DNA of 35,418 bases. It comes from Akkermansia sp. GTDB taxonomy: Bacteria > Verrucomicrobiota > Verrucomicrobiia > Verrucomicrobiales > Akkermansiaceae. Each line of letters opens with the position of its first letter. Position 1 is the stretch's first letter. The translations under genes were made by a program, and so were the position numbers. Positions 1-7,165 of the stretch are shown here, piece after piece. Where the stretch lies: positions 1 through 35,418 of the forward strand of contig JAFURE010000010.1 in NCBI GenBank assembly GCA_017471985.1, read 5' to 3'. Under the pieces are notes generated by a model that was given only the letters and a program-made list of their open reading frames with translations, did not search any database and was not told the origin of the DNA.

Positions 1-47
1 CGCCCTGCATGTTCAATATCGGTCAATGTTAGCTGCTTTATTTTCAT
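1..47 (-). CDS. Partial gene, N-terminus only
   Basis: An ATG at 47-45 opens a frame running off the left edge and encoding about 15 residues beginning MKIKQLTLTDIEHAG. A TATAAT box at 76-71 lies 23 nt upstream. The stretch has no stop and starts with a lysine-rich cytoplasmic-looking N-terminus, with no signal peptide. Too little is visible to name a family. It is downstream of the S6 protease on the same strand but appears to have its own promoter. Confidence 0.4.
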   Translation of the reverse strand, partial: MKIKQLTLTDIEHAG

Positions 48-70
48 CTTAACTTTTTAATAACAAGTCT

Positions 71-99
71 ATTATATCACAATTAAGAGGAAATAAAAG
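71..99 (-). promoter_or_regulatory. Possible promoter of the left-edge gene
   Basis: Perfect TATAAT at 76-71. The hexamer 17 bp upstream (99-94, CTTTTA) is a poor -35. The predicted leader is about 17 nt and A/T rich. Only the -10 is convincing. Confidence 0.35.
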
Positions 100-125
100 C
101 CTTAACTATGACTTTTTTGATTAAA

Positions 126-1067
126 TCAGCGTTTCCTTAGGATTGCCTTATCGTATTCAATAGCACCGACAAAACGCGAATAGTCTGAGCCGTTGGCTTC
201 TGTTGCAGATCCGATATACTCATAGCGACCATTATGATAGACGTACAGGGGGCTACCGGAATCGCCTTGGTGAGAGGCATATGGCAATGGACTTGCGCTA
301 TTGATGGCATTTGCTGATGCCGGATTGTTCATCCAAGTATGGAGCACAACGGTTTTGTCTTTAAGGTCTGCTCCATCGAGGGTATCAACACCGCCAATGA
401 TATAGGAATGGCTGCCCGTCAGGGGGCTGATGGTGCCGTCCTCCGAGGAACGTACATACATTTCACCGGCACCGGCTCGGTAAACAAGTTCTCCGGAAAG
501 TGTGTTTGCCATTTCCTGACTCGTTCCGGAATAGAGTGCCACACTGCTGACATCTGTAACAATTTTACTTAAGCGGGATATCTTGTGGTCCTTTGCAACA
601 TCGCCCTCAGAGCGACCTCCATCGGGGGAATGCAAGAATGTTGTGTCAGGGTTAGTGCCATATTCGATGGCCTGATAGACAATCTGATTGCTGTTACCAA
701 TATCGTTGCCGGTAAGCCCGCCGTTGTACACCGGCATGTGCTGTACACTCAACAGTGCATTGTGCCCGGTGAATGTATAGGAACCATTGTTGGCTGATGA
801 GGAGAACTCCGGCATTTCATGCGGCAACAGGATTTCACCACCATCATAGCTGATAACGACTCCGCCGGATTGCTGTCGCAAATGCTTCAGCAGTGCATTT
901 GCATCTGCATCTGTCACGTAACGACCCTTGTTCTGACCGAAATCAGTGTAGGTCACCATGGAGACATCGCTGTTCATAATACCGGCCGAGACAGTCTGGC
1001 CGATTGCTGAGACAGCAATAAGTGCAAGCAGAGAAGAGCGGAGAGAAAGAGGAAGATGCAGTTTCAT
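126..1067 (-). CDS. Stand-alone IgA1-protease-like (S6) serine endopeptidase
   Basis: Exported chymotrypsin-fold serine protease of 313 aa related to the S6 passengers (IgA1 proteases, SPATEs). A Sec signal peptide covers about residues 1-28 (cut near TVSA). Visible S6 hallmarks, in order: YTDFGQNKG (40-48, cf. FRDFAENKG in Neisseria IgA protease), SVQH with H110, D160 followed by SRLSKIVTDV (cf. ARFNKFVTEV), YRAGAG near 196-201, and GDSGSPLYVY with S270. The triad H110/D160/S270 is complete. S6 autotransporters are usually over 1000 aa, with a beta-helix and C-terminal barrel; here the chain stops about 40 residues after the serine loop, with no barrel and no PEP-CTERM, so it should be released or held by a partner. 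Transcription is from a strong promoter at 1134-1106. Family placement is strong; an immunoglobulin substrate is inference. Confidence 0.8.
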   Translation of the reverse strand: MKLHLPLSLRSSLLALIAVSAIGQTVSAGIMNSDVSMVTYTDFGQNKGRYVTDADANALLKHLRQQSGGVVISYDGGEILLPHEMPEFSSSANNGSYTFTGHNALLSVQHMPVYNGGLTGNDIGNSNQIVYQAIEYGTNPDTTFLHSPDGGRSEGDVAKDHKISRLSKIVTDVSSVALYSGTSQEMANTLSGELVYRAGAGEMYVRSSEDGTISPLTGSHSYIIGGVDTLDGADLKDKTVVLHTWMNNPASANAINSASPLPYASHQGDSGSPLYVYHNGRYEYIGSATEANGSDYSRFVGAIEYDKAILRKR

Positions 1068-1105
1068 GTGCGGAGAGAGTGCAAAGTGAAAATCGGAACA
1101 TTGTT

Positions 1106-1134
1106 ATTCTACCCCTCCAACTATGTGATGTCAA
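1106..1134 (-). promoter_or_regulatory. Near-consensus sigma70 promoter of the S6 protease
   Basis: TTGACA (1134-1129), 17-bp spacer, TAGAAT (1111-1106). It has the best -35 in the window. The predicted leader is about 35 nt, without a Shine-Dalgarno sequence. Confidence 0.75.
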
Positions 1135-1179
1135 GTTCCCTCTTCCTCCAATGGGAGAAAAGTACCGATTTTCTTAAGA

Positions 1180-1217
1180 AAAATAAAACCGCCGCAGCTC
1201 TCGGGGAACTGCGGCGG
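1180..1217 (-). terminator. Rho-independent terminator of hpt
   Basis: Perfect 9-bp GC stem CCGCCGCAG/CTGCGGCGG (1189-1197 with 1209-1217) followed on the minus strand by TTTTATTTTT. It lies 25 bp past the hpt stop. Confidence 0.85.
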
Positions 1218-1242
1218 GGGAAAAGGATGCGGGGCGACGAGA

Positions 1243-1752
1243 TTACTCGATGTAGCCGATGTAGGGGAGGTTGCGGTACTTGCCGTTGAAATCCAGACCG
1301 TAACCAACGAGGAAGTAGTCATCGCAGTGCAGAGCGCAGAAGTCGGCTTCGTACTGCACATTGCGGCGGCCTTTCTTGTCGATAGCCACGGTGGAGGCAA
1401 CCTTGGCAGCGCCGTTCTCGAGCAGGGCATCGCACACGGCTTTCATGGTCAGGCCGGTGTCGAGCACGTCGTCGATAATCAGCACGTTTTTGCCGGAGCA
1501 CTCGGGCAGGGCGTTGTGCCATTTCAGTTTGCCGGTACTCTCGGTACCTTCGTAGCTGGAAAGGCGAATGGTCTGCAGCTCAAAGTTGTCGGGCAGGCAC
1601 CTGAGCAGGTCTGCAGCATACCAGATGGCACCATTGAGCAGGCAAAGAGCGACAACGGGCTCCTCCTTACCGAAGTAGGTTTCCACCTGAGAGGCTACGG
1701 ACTGAACGGCGTCCTGAATCTGTTCTGCTGTATAAAGAGTTTTGATGTTCAT
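1243..1752 (-). CDS. hpt: Hypoxanthine phosphoribosyltransferase
   Basis: Purine salvage enzyme that transfers the phosphoribosyl group of PRPP to hypoxanthine (and usually guanine) to give IMP or GMP; cytosolic. The 169-aa length is normal. The PRPP loop VLIIDDVLDTGLT is at residues 90-102, the first loop LLNGA at 38-42, and the C-terminal base-binding block VGYGLDF...YRNLPYIG at 149-166 is that of HGPRT rather than of other type I PRTases. The ATG at 1752 has no Shine-Dalgarno sequence. The gene has its own promoter (1817-1790) and terminator, so it is probably monocistronic. Confidence 0.93.
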   Translation of the reverse strand: MNIKTLYTAEQIQDAVQSVASQVETYFGKEEPVVALCLLNGAIWYAADLLRCLPDNFELQTIRLSSYEGTESTGKLKWHNALPECSGKNVLIIDDVLDTGLTMKAVCDALLENGAAKVASTVAIDKKGRRNVQYEADFCALHCDDYFLVGYGLDFNGKYRNLPYIGYIE

Positions 1753-1789
1753 AGCTTATAGACCTGAGGAGAAAAATGGAATGGGGAGG

Positions 1790-1817
1790 ATTGTATCAAT
1801 AATCTCAAAAATAGCAA
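1790..1817 (-). promoter_or_regulatory. Promoter of hpt
   Basis: TTGCTA (1817-1812), 16-bp spacer, TACAAT (1795-1790); predicted leader about 31 nt. Confidence 0.55.
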
Positions 1818-1853
1818 GAGTGGATGTTATCTTGTATTGAATAAACTGTGTTA

Positions 1854-2576
1854 TCAGGAGAGCTTGTTGTCGGGATTAGTCGTTGCTCCGAATATGGAGA
1901 AAACTTTATCCCAGAGCGGGCAGACCTTGAAGAACCAGCCGATGATGTAGCCGGTGCTCACGGCACAGATGACCGAGCCCTCGCGCACGCCGGCAATCTC
2001 GTCCAGGAAAATCAGCGAGCCCAACACGGCAATGAGCAGCATGGAGCAGTCCACCGCGACTTTCACACGGCTGAAGCGCCACTTGAAGGTGCTGCTGAGG
2101 GCTAGGCAGAAGCCCTCGGCTGAGAGCGGAATCATGTCGGCCTTCACGAAAGTGAAAATGCCAAAGGCGCAGATGAGGCAGCCCAGCAGGGTATAGCCGA
2201 TGGAACCTGCATAGTTCGGGGCCGGCAGCAGGGTGGTGTAGCTCAGGCACACATCGAGCAAGCTGCCGAGTATCAGCCCCATGACGACCTGCAGCAGCTG
2301 AATAGGTTTGTACTTGCTGCGCAGTAGTGCTATCTGCATGAGTACCAGCAGGATGTGCACGCAGATGAGCATGCGGCCCACCGTGCAGAAACTGTAGCCG
2401 GCACCGCCCTCCACATCACCGAGCACCAGGTGAGCCACCAGTGCCGGGCTTGTAATAGCATCCGTTCCCAAGTTGGCCAATATGGTGAATGCGATACCCT
2501 GGGCCAGGATAAACAGGCCGAGCAGCAGAACAATGAGACGCACGATGATTTCGGAGAGTTTGCGCTGAGGTTTCAT
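1854..2576 (-). CDS. YczE/YitT-like integral membrane protein
   Basis: Inner-membrane protein of 240 aa with about five to six hydrophobic segments (for example LIVLLLGLFILAQGIAFTIL near the N-terminus and YTLLGCLICAFGIFTFV in the middle). The pattern GLFILAQGIAFTILANLGTDAI...ALV, followed by GRMLICVHILLVLMQIALL, resembles the YczE/YyaS/YitT group of uncharacterised membrane proteins; substrate and role are unknown. A GTG 30 nt upstream (2606) would extend the frame, but it falls between the -35 and -10 of a good promoter, so the ATG at 2576 is preferred. The gap between -10 and ATG is only 9 nt, so the mRNA is probably leaderless or nearly so. Confidence 0.75.
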   Translation of the reverse strand: MKPQRKLSEIIVRLIVLLLGLFILAQGIAFTILANLGTDAITSPALVAHLVLGDVEGGAGYSFCTVGRMLICVHILLVLMQIALLRSKYKPIQLLQVVMGLILGSLLDVCLSYTTLLPAPNYAGSIGYTLLGCLICAFGIFTFVKADMIPLSAEGFCLALSSTFKWRFSRVKVAVDCSMLLIAVLGSLIFLDEIAGVREGSVICAVSTGYIIGWFFKVCPLWDKVFSIFGATTNPDNKLS

Positions 2577-2585
2577 GGCGCGGGT

Positions 2586-2614
2586 ATTATACACGAAAAC
2601 AGCCACTCGGGCAA
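2586..2614 (-). promoter_or_regulatory. Promoter abutting the YczE-like start
   Basis: TTGCCC (2614-2609), 17-bp spacer, perfect TATAAT (2591-2586). The ATG begins 9 nt past the -10, leaving at most a few leader nucleotides. Confidence 0.7.
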
Positions 2615-2694
2615 GCCCTCATTTTCATTCACGGGGTGGAAACGGATTTTTTTGCTTTCGATGTAATTTTATACCCAAATGGTCGGAAATAAGC

Positions 2695-2723
2695 TTGTAC
2701 TGTCATCGAATATCTGATATATA
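2695..2723 (+). promoter_or_regulatory. Promoter abutting the 2731 start
   Basis: TTGTAC (2695-2700), 17-bp spacer, TATATA (2718-2723), then 7 nt to the ATG. The predicted transcript starts at or within a base or two of the start codon. It is divergent from the promoter at 2614-2586. Confidence 0.6.
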
Positions 2724-2730
2724 GTGAGGC

Positions 2731-3747
2731 ATGAAAAGGATTGCACCTGTTATTCTGGCTGTTGTCGTGCCGCTGCTGAGCGCACAGGAACCGATTGTTC
2801 CCGTGGCGCCTGTAAAGGTTACGCAGCGCATTATTTATAATTCCGACAAGCCCATCGAGCCGCATGAACGGCAGAAAGCTCTGGCCATGCGCAATGTTTG
2901 TGCGCTGTTGGGTGGGGTGACAGATACCGCAACGGCCGATGTCGCAGCCGCTGAAGTTCTGCGCAATATGCAGGTGCTGCGCGGGCAGGGGGCTCCCTTG
3001 CCCGATGAACCGGTAACAGGTCAGCAGGCGGTGGATTATCATACTGCCGTTGTGGAGGCCGAAAAGAAACAGCGTGCAGCGTTCTATCATGGCTCGACAG
3101 CTCTGGCAACCGCTCTTGGAGTGCCCGCTGCTTGGGCTACTATTCCGACTGACATGCAGATGGCCGCCGCCCGCGAGAACCTGAAGGCTATCAGGGAGAC
3201 AGTGTTACTGCTCTCCAATGTGGTGGATGACCGCAGTGCTGCTGCTGCCGCTCCCGAGGTTCGCCGCCTGCGTGAGCTGATGGCCGGACTGGAGCAGAGC
3301 ATGAGCGGGCTGGATATCACCACGGTCATGATGGCTGCCGGGCTTGAAGAGGGGGAACTGATGTACATTCCCATGTGCCTGGAGCGCCTGCGACTGGTGA
3401 ATGTGTATGGCTGCGAGGAACTGGCTGCAGCTCTCGGGTTACCGATTGAGATTGCTCACATACCCGGCGAACTCACGGATGCCGAGCTGGGCAAGCTCTG
3501 CTATACCCTGCTGCAGCGCCGTGCAGCGGCTGCCGATAAATTACCCGGTGTGAGTGGCGGTCCCGGCCTGAAAGATGACGAACCCTGGGTGCTGGATTGC
3601 ACGCCCGAGGTGCGACAGGCTTTCATGGAGATTGTACTTCAGGGGGCCAAGCTCGAATATTGCGAGAAGGTGGAGGGCGGCGAAAAACTGCACCTGCTCA
3701 TGCCCTGGGAGGGTAAGGAAGTGAAGCTTGAGCTCTGGGTTCGCTGA
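2731..3747 (+). CDS. Exported protein of unknown function
   Basis: 338 aa with a Sec signal peptide (about residues 1-18, hydrophobic core ending LLSA-QE). I do not recognise a family. The mature part is rich in Ala, Glu and Leu and looks mostly helical, with stretches such as EVRRLRELMAGLEQSM, suggesting a helical or short coiled-coil fold. The C-terminus (EGGEKLHLLMPWEGKEVKLEL) looks like a small beta unit. It heads a same-strand row of exported proteins; the next gene starts 8 nt after its stop, so co-transcription with the thioredoxin-like gene is likely. Confidence 0.75.
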   Translation: MKRIAPVILAVVVPLLSAQEPIVPVAPVKVTQRIIYNSDKPIEPHERQKALAMRNVCALLGGVTDTATADVAAAEVLRNMQVLRGQGAPLPDEPVTGQQAVDYHTAVVEAEKKQRAAFYHGSTALATALGVPAAWATIPTDMQMAAARENLKAIRETVLLLSNVVDDRSAAAAAPEVRRLRELMAGLEQSMSGLDITTVMMAAGLEEGELMYIPMCLERLRLVNVYGCEELAAALGLPIEIAHIPGELTDAELGKLCYTLLQRRAAAADKLPGVSGGPGLKDDEPWVLDCTPEVRQAFMEIVLQGAKLEYCEKVEGGEKLHLLMPWEGKEVKLELWVR

Positions 3748-3755
3748 AAATAGAA

Positions 3756-4700
3756 ATGATAGATGCCGTGAAACACATTTATACAGCTCTGTTGGGATGT
3801 GCCGTTACCATGGTGGCTCCGGCTCATGCGGCTGAGGGGTGGTTGACCGATTTACCCGCAGCCATGCAGAAGGCACTGAAGGAAAACAAGCTGGTGCTGA
3901 TTGACTTCACCGGCTCTGATTGGTGCTCCGCCTGCATTCAGCTGCGCCGCAACGTGCTCGATAACCCCGATTTCCGAGTGTATGCCGACGAGCGCTTTGT
4001 GCTCATGGAGGTGGATTTGCCCCAGCGGAAGGATTTTGACCCCGTGCTGCGTGCGCGAAATGAGGCCATTGCCGCTCATTATGGCATAGCCGGCTATCCC
4101 ACAATTCTGATTGTCAATCCGCAGGGTGGTGTATTGGGCGGTTTTCAGGAGGGCGACAAGAGCGTGAAAGAGGCTATCGCCCTGCTGGACAATGCCTGCA
4201 TGGCCGATGCCCTTTTCCGCAAGGCTGCCATGCAGAGCGGCGTGGAGCGCGCCAAAACTCTGTACGAGGCCTACCTCAATTACCCGGACAGCAAGAGTTT
4301 TGCCGTGCCATACGAGGCCCTGCGAAATGAAATTGTGAGGTGCGATCCTCAGAATGTCACCGGCATACATGATGCCGCTGCTGTCATTGCTCAGTCTAAG
4401 CTTTTTCTGAGCCAGCGTGCCCCCTATGCCATCAATAGCCCGGAAATGGGTAAGCTGCTTGAGCAACAACTCCGCGATGCTCTGCCGGCCAATCGTCCGT
4501 CTGTCATGCTCGAGCGCTGCCAGTACGCCATGGCAACTGCCGAGACGGTGGACGACATTCTGACCACGCAGAAAATGTTTGAGGAAGTCATACCCTTACT
4601 TCCCGAGGACAAAGCAGCCGAAAACCGCCATTTTACGGATACTTACTTCCGTGATCCCGCGGCACTTCTTAACATGCTGAAAGCCAGCAGACCAAGATAA
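3756..4700 (+). CDS. Exported thioredoxin-like protein
   Basis: 314 aa. The N-terminal segment (residues 1-25, ending APAHA) is a signal peptide. Residues about 30-145 form a thioredoxin fold of the Thioredoxin_7/DsbD-gamma-like type: VLIDFTGSDWCSACIQL carries the redox pair C57-x-x-C60, and GYPT carries the cis-proline P115. Residues 150-314 are helical, with no recognised domain. The role is presumably thiol-disulfide exchange on exported proteins. WCSAC differs from both DsbA (CPHC) and thioredoxin (CGPC), so direction (reductant or oxidant) cannot be read. It follows the upstream unknown gene by 8 nt, without a Shine-Dalgarno sequence. Confidence 0.82.
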   Translation: MIDAVKHIYTALLGCAVTMVAPAHAAEGWLTDLPAAMQKALKENKLVLIDFTGSDWCSACIQLRRNVLDNPDFRVYADERFVLMEVDLPQRKDFDPVLRARNEAIAAHYGIAGYPTILIVNPQGGVLGGFQEGDKSVKEAIALLDNACMADALFRKAAMQSGVERAKTLYEAYLNYPDSKSFAVPYEALRNEIVRCDPQNVTGIHDAAAVIAQSKLFLSQRAPYAINSPEMGKLLEQQLRDALPANRPSVMLERCQYAMATAETVDDILTTQKMFEEVIPLLPEDKAAENRHFTDTYFRDPAALLNMLKASRPR

Positions 4701-4726
4701 ACCACAACCCCATCAATACAATAACA

Positions 4727-5605
4727 ATGAAAACACTCGTCTTACTTTCCCTTTTCCTCGGCTCGCTGTTACCGGCGGCTGAACCCGCTCAGCCTGCTGC
4801 CGGAGTACAGCCGGATGCCGCCACCCTCATGAAAATGGAGCGCGATGCCCGTTGCGGTCAGATGCTGGTGACGGCCCTTGTGGGTGGTGAACCGATGCGT
4901 ATGATGCTCGATACCGGTGCCACTCACACGGTGCTGCATGAGGAGAGCGCCGCAAAAATTAAGAATGCCCGCATGATTGATACCTCGGGTCTGTTCCGCC
5001 GCTCCAACACGACTCAGGTTCCCAAAATGCTGCTGGCCTCGCTTCTTGTCGGGCCGGGGGAGTCCCCCATGCACCCCATGGTGGTTATGGATTTGAGTGC
5101 CGTGCGCAATATGCTGGCCGAGAAGATTGACGGAATCGTGGGAATGGATTTCCTGGGCTCCTTGCCCTTTACCTATGATTTCCGCAAGAATGAGTACTAC
5201 TGGGGAATTCCCGCCGGGGCCAATCTGGTGCCGCTGCGTACCGAACCCATCGGCGGTGGCCGAGTGAATGTGCTGGTGACCTGCGGCGGCAAGGAGTTGA
5301 AGCTCGTGCTCGACACCGGCAGCACCATTACTCGTGTTGCTGCGTCTGACTGGGCTCCCGGTGTGGCAGGCGAGATTGTTGCCCAGATGGGCAATGTGGA
5401 TTCCGCCTCGGAGCAGAAACTCATTGAGGGTAAACCCGGTGATGTCGAGGTGGCTCCCGGTGTGATTCTGCGTGGTGTCGCTCCGTTGCTTGGTGCTGAG
5501 GGCGAGCCGGCCATTCTGGGGTTGGATGCGCTGAAGGATTCCGTGCTCATTCACTTGCCCTCGGAGACCGTGGAAGGTGGTCTGTTCTTCATGTGCACGC
5601 CGTAA
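4727..5605 (+). CDS. Tandem retropepsin-like aspartic protease
   Basis: 292 aa with a signal peptide (about 1-18, LLPAAE). It contains two clan AA (retropepsin-like) units in one chain. Unit 1 has LDTGATHTVL with D62 and the psi-loop DGIVGMDFLG near 135-144. Unit 2 has LDTGSTITRV with D196 and AILGLDAL near 262-269. Retropepsins normally dimerise to bring two DTG triads together; here both catalytic aspartates are on one polypeptide, so a monomeric pseudo-twofold enzyme like pepsin is possible. The location should be periplasmic or extracellular. It is 26 nt downstream of the thioredoxin-like gene and probably belongs to the same transcript. Substrate unknown. Confidence 0.8.
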   Translation: MKTLVLLSLFLGSLLPAAEPAQPAAGVQPDAATLMKMERDARCGQMLVTALVGGEPMRMMLDTGATHTVLHEESAAKIKNARMIDTSGLFRRSNTTQVPKMLLASLLVGPGESPMHPMVVMDLSAVRNMLAEKIDGIVGMDFLGSLPFTYDFRKNEYYWGIPAGANLVPLRTEPIGGGRVNVLVTCGGKELKLVLDTGSTITRVAASDWAPGVAGEIVAQMGNVDSASEQKLIEGKPGDVEVAPGVILRGVAPLLGAEGEPAILGLDALKDSVLIHLPSETVEGGLFFMCTP

Positions 5606-5647
5606 GGTCGGTAGCATGAATGATATTCATTGCATACGCAATAGCCC

Positions 5648-6706
5648 ATGCTGATTTATCTGATTCGCAGAGTTTTACTCGTCGTTCTGCTCTGCTGTTC
5701 GGGGCTGATTGCCCATGCCGGGGAATATCGCCCGGCATGGCGCGGCCTGCATGTGGATGTATCGCGCCATTTCTTTGAGCCTGCCGTTCTGCAGCAGCTC
5801 ATGGATCGCATGGCCGAGCTGAAGTATAACCGCCTGCACCTGCACCTGACGGATGGACCGGGGTGGCGATTGGAGATTAAGCGCTACCCCCGCCTGACCT
5901 CTGTGGGGGCATGGCGTAAGCGCCTGCCTGCCGGTCCATGGGATTGGAGAAAGCATGAAATCGGCAATCATTTCACCGAGTGTTACGGTGGTTATTACAC
6001 GCAGGATGACATGCGCCGACTCATTGCCTACGGGGCGGAGAGGGGGATTATGCTGGTGCCCGAGATTGATTTGCCCGGGCATGCCTATGCTACCCTCGTG
6101 GCGTACCCCGAGCTGGCCATCGAACCGCCGCCCGGTTGCAAGCTTGGGCGTGATATTCTGGCTGTACAGCGCCCCGAGGTCCGCCGTTTTGTGCGCGGTG
6201 TGCTGGATGAGATAATGGAGCTTTTCCCACAGGGAACACCGATTCACCTCGGTGGTGATGAGGTCGATGAGCGCCTGTTGAGCAGCGAGCAGCAGCGCGA
6301 TTTCATGCAGGAAATGGTGGACTACGTTCAGTCCCGCGGTTATCCTGCCATCACTTGGGATGAAGCCGCCTGTAATGGCGTGCGCAGGCAGTGGGTCATG
6401 CTCTGGCGGGCAGAGAAATATGAGCATGTGATGTCGCTGGGCCAACCGGTTATTCTGAGCCCGAACTCGCACTTTTATTTTGATTACCCTCAGTCGGCGG
6501 CAGAGGCTGCACCCGGTGAGCACGTCATCACGACCGAGACGGTGCGCTCTTTCCGTATTCCCGATTCTCCCCATGTGCTCGGTGTGCAGGCTAATTTGTG
6601 GACCGAGCATATCCGCACCCCGGAACGGCTTTTTTACATGGCATTCCCGCGAGCCGAGGTGCTGGCCGAGAAGTTTATCTCGCAGTCGGTTGCAGAGCAG
6701 AATTGA
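5648..6706 (+). CDS. GH20 beta-N-acetylhexosaminidase, catalytic domain only
   Basis: Exported exo-acting glycosidase releasing terminal beta-GlcNAc/GalNAc. The 352-aa chain is a signal peptide (1-24, IAHAG) followed directly by the GH20 barrel: RGLHVDVSRHFF (32-43), NRLHLHLTDGPGWRLEI (61-77), VPEIDLPGH (about 137-145), and the catalytic pair in LGGDEV, D204-E205. D204 would orient the substrate acetamido group and E205 is the acid. Later barrel motifs (TWDEA, the substrate-site tryptophans, YMAFPRAEVLAE) are present. Most GH20 enzymes are 500-800 aa with an N-terminal GH20b domain, which is absent here. It is 42 nt after the aspartic protease gene. Confidence 0.9.
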   Translation: MLIYLIRRVLLVVLLCCSGLIAHAGEYRPAWRGLHVDVSRHFFEPAVLQQLMDRMAELKYNRLHLHLTDGPGWRLEIKRYPRLTSVGAWRKRLPAGPWDWRKHEIGNHFTECYGGYYTQDDMRRLIAYGAERGIMLVPEIDLPGHAYATLVAYPELAIEPPPGCKLGRDILAVQRPEVRRFVRGVLDEIMELFPQGTPIHLGGDEVDERLLSSEQQRDFMQEMVDYVQSRGYPAITWDEAACNGVRRQWVMLWRAEKYEHVMSLGQPVILSPNSHFYFDYPQSAAEAAPGEHVITTETVRSFRIPDSPHVLGVQANLWTEHIRTPERLFYMAFPRAEVLAEKFISQSVAEQN

Positions 6707-7100
6707 TAAGCCCGCACTTGTGCGGGCGACAGAGAATTAGCCCAGAGCAAGCGAGCAGTAGCTCGCGCAGCTCTGGGTAAAGAGAAAAAATAATCAGAGC
6801 CCCGCAGACGTGCGGGGCGACAGAAAAGCGTGTTACAACCGCATGCGTTTTTTTATGATTGGCTCCTGCTTTTACGGTACAACATCAGTGTATACCTGAG
6901 CAACACTCCTCTGTCACCCCGCAAGTCTGCGGGGTTCAAATTTCTATTCTTTACACCCCCGGGGTGCGCTCGCTATCGCTCGCTGCCCCGGGGCTACTGT
7001 TCTGTCGCCCGCAGAGCGGGCTCAAAGTACGGTTCGCCTTCGGCTCACACTCACACAAACTCAAATTTGCAGCGGTGACGACCAGGCTTTGAGAAACTCC
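6707..7100. repeat. Cluster of REP-like palindromes
   Basis: This gene-free stretch holds at least six hairpins. Four share a CCCGC stem and a GACAGA tail: 6710-6727 and 6799-6818 are followed by GACAGA, while 6917-6934 and 7007-7021 are preceded by TCTGTC, i.e. the same unit inverted. Between them are a two-tier hairpin at 6741-6777 (CCCAGAGC/GCTCTGGG around GCGAGC/GCTCGC) and a pair of CCCCGGGG blocks (6957-6964, 6986-6993). The paired opposite orientation resembles BIME/REP arrays. No transposase is present in the window. Short open frames here are by-products of the repeats. Confidence 0.75.
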
Positions 7101-7108
7101 CACATGAG

Positions 7109-7143
7109 AAAGAGCTCAGGCGAAATTGTCGCCTGAGCTCTTT
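7109..7143. terminator. Bidirectional terminator between convergent genes
   Basis: Perfect 15-bp stem (7109-7123 with 7129-7143, AAAGAGCTCAGGCGA and its complement) with a 5-nt loop. A-rich on one flank and T-rich on the other, it can stop transcripts from the hexosaminidase side (+) and the SASA esterase side (-). Confidence 0.85.
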
Positions 7144-7165
7144 CGTAATATGTTGTTGCCCTCTA

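Noticed and set aside
1068..1180. Riboswitch or attenuator upstream of the S6 protease
   Set aside because: The leader is only about 35 nt, with no stable hairpin beyond the hpt terminator on the far side of the promoter.
6830..7092. Small overlapping plus-strand frames of 77-82 codons
   Set aside because: They run through the hairpin repeats and have no start signals or domain; treated as non-coding.
6707..7100. CRISPR array
   Set aside because: The repeats are palindromes of differing sequence in both orientations with irregular spacing, no constant direct repeat and no cas genes.
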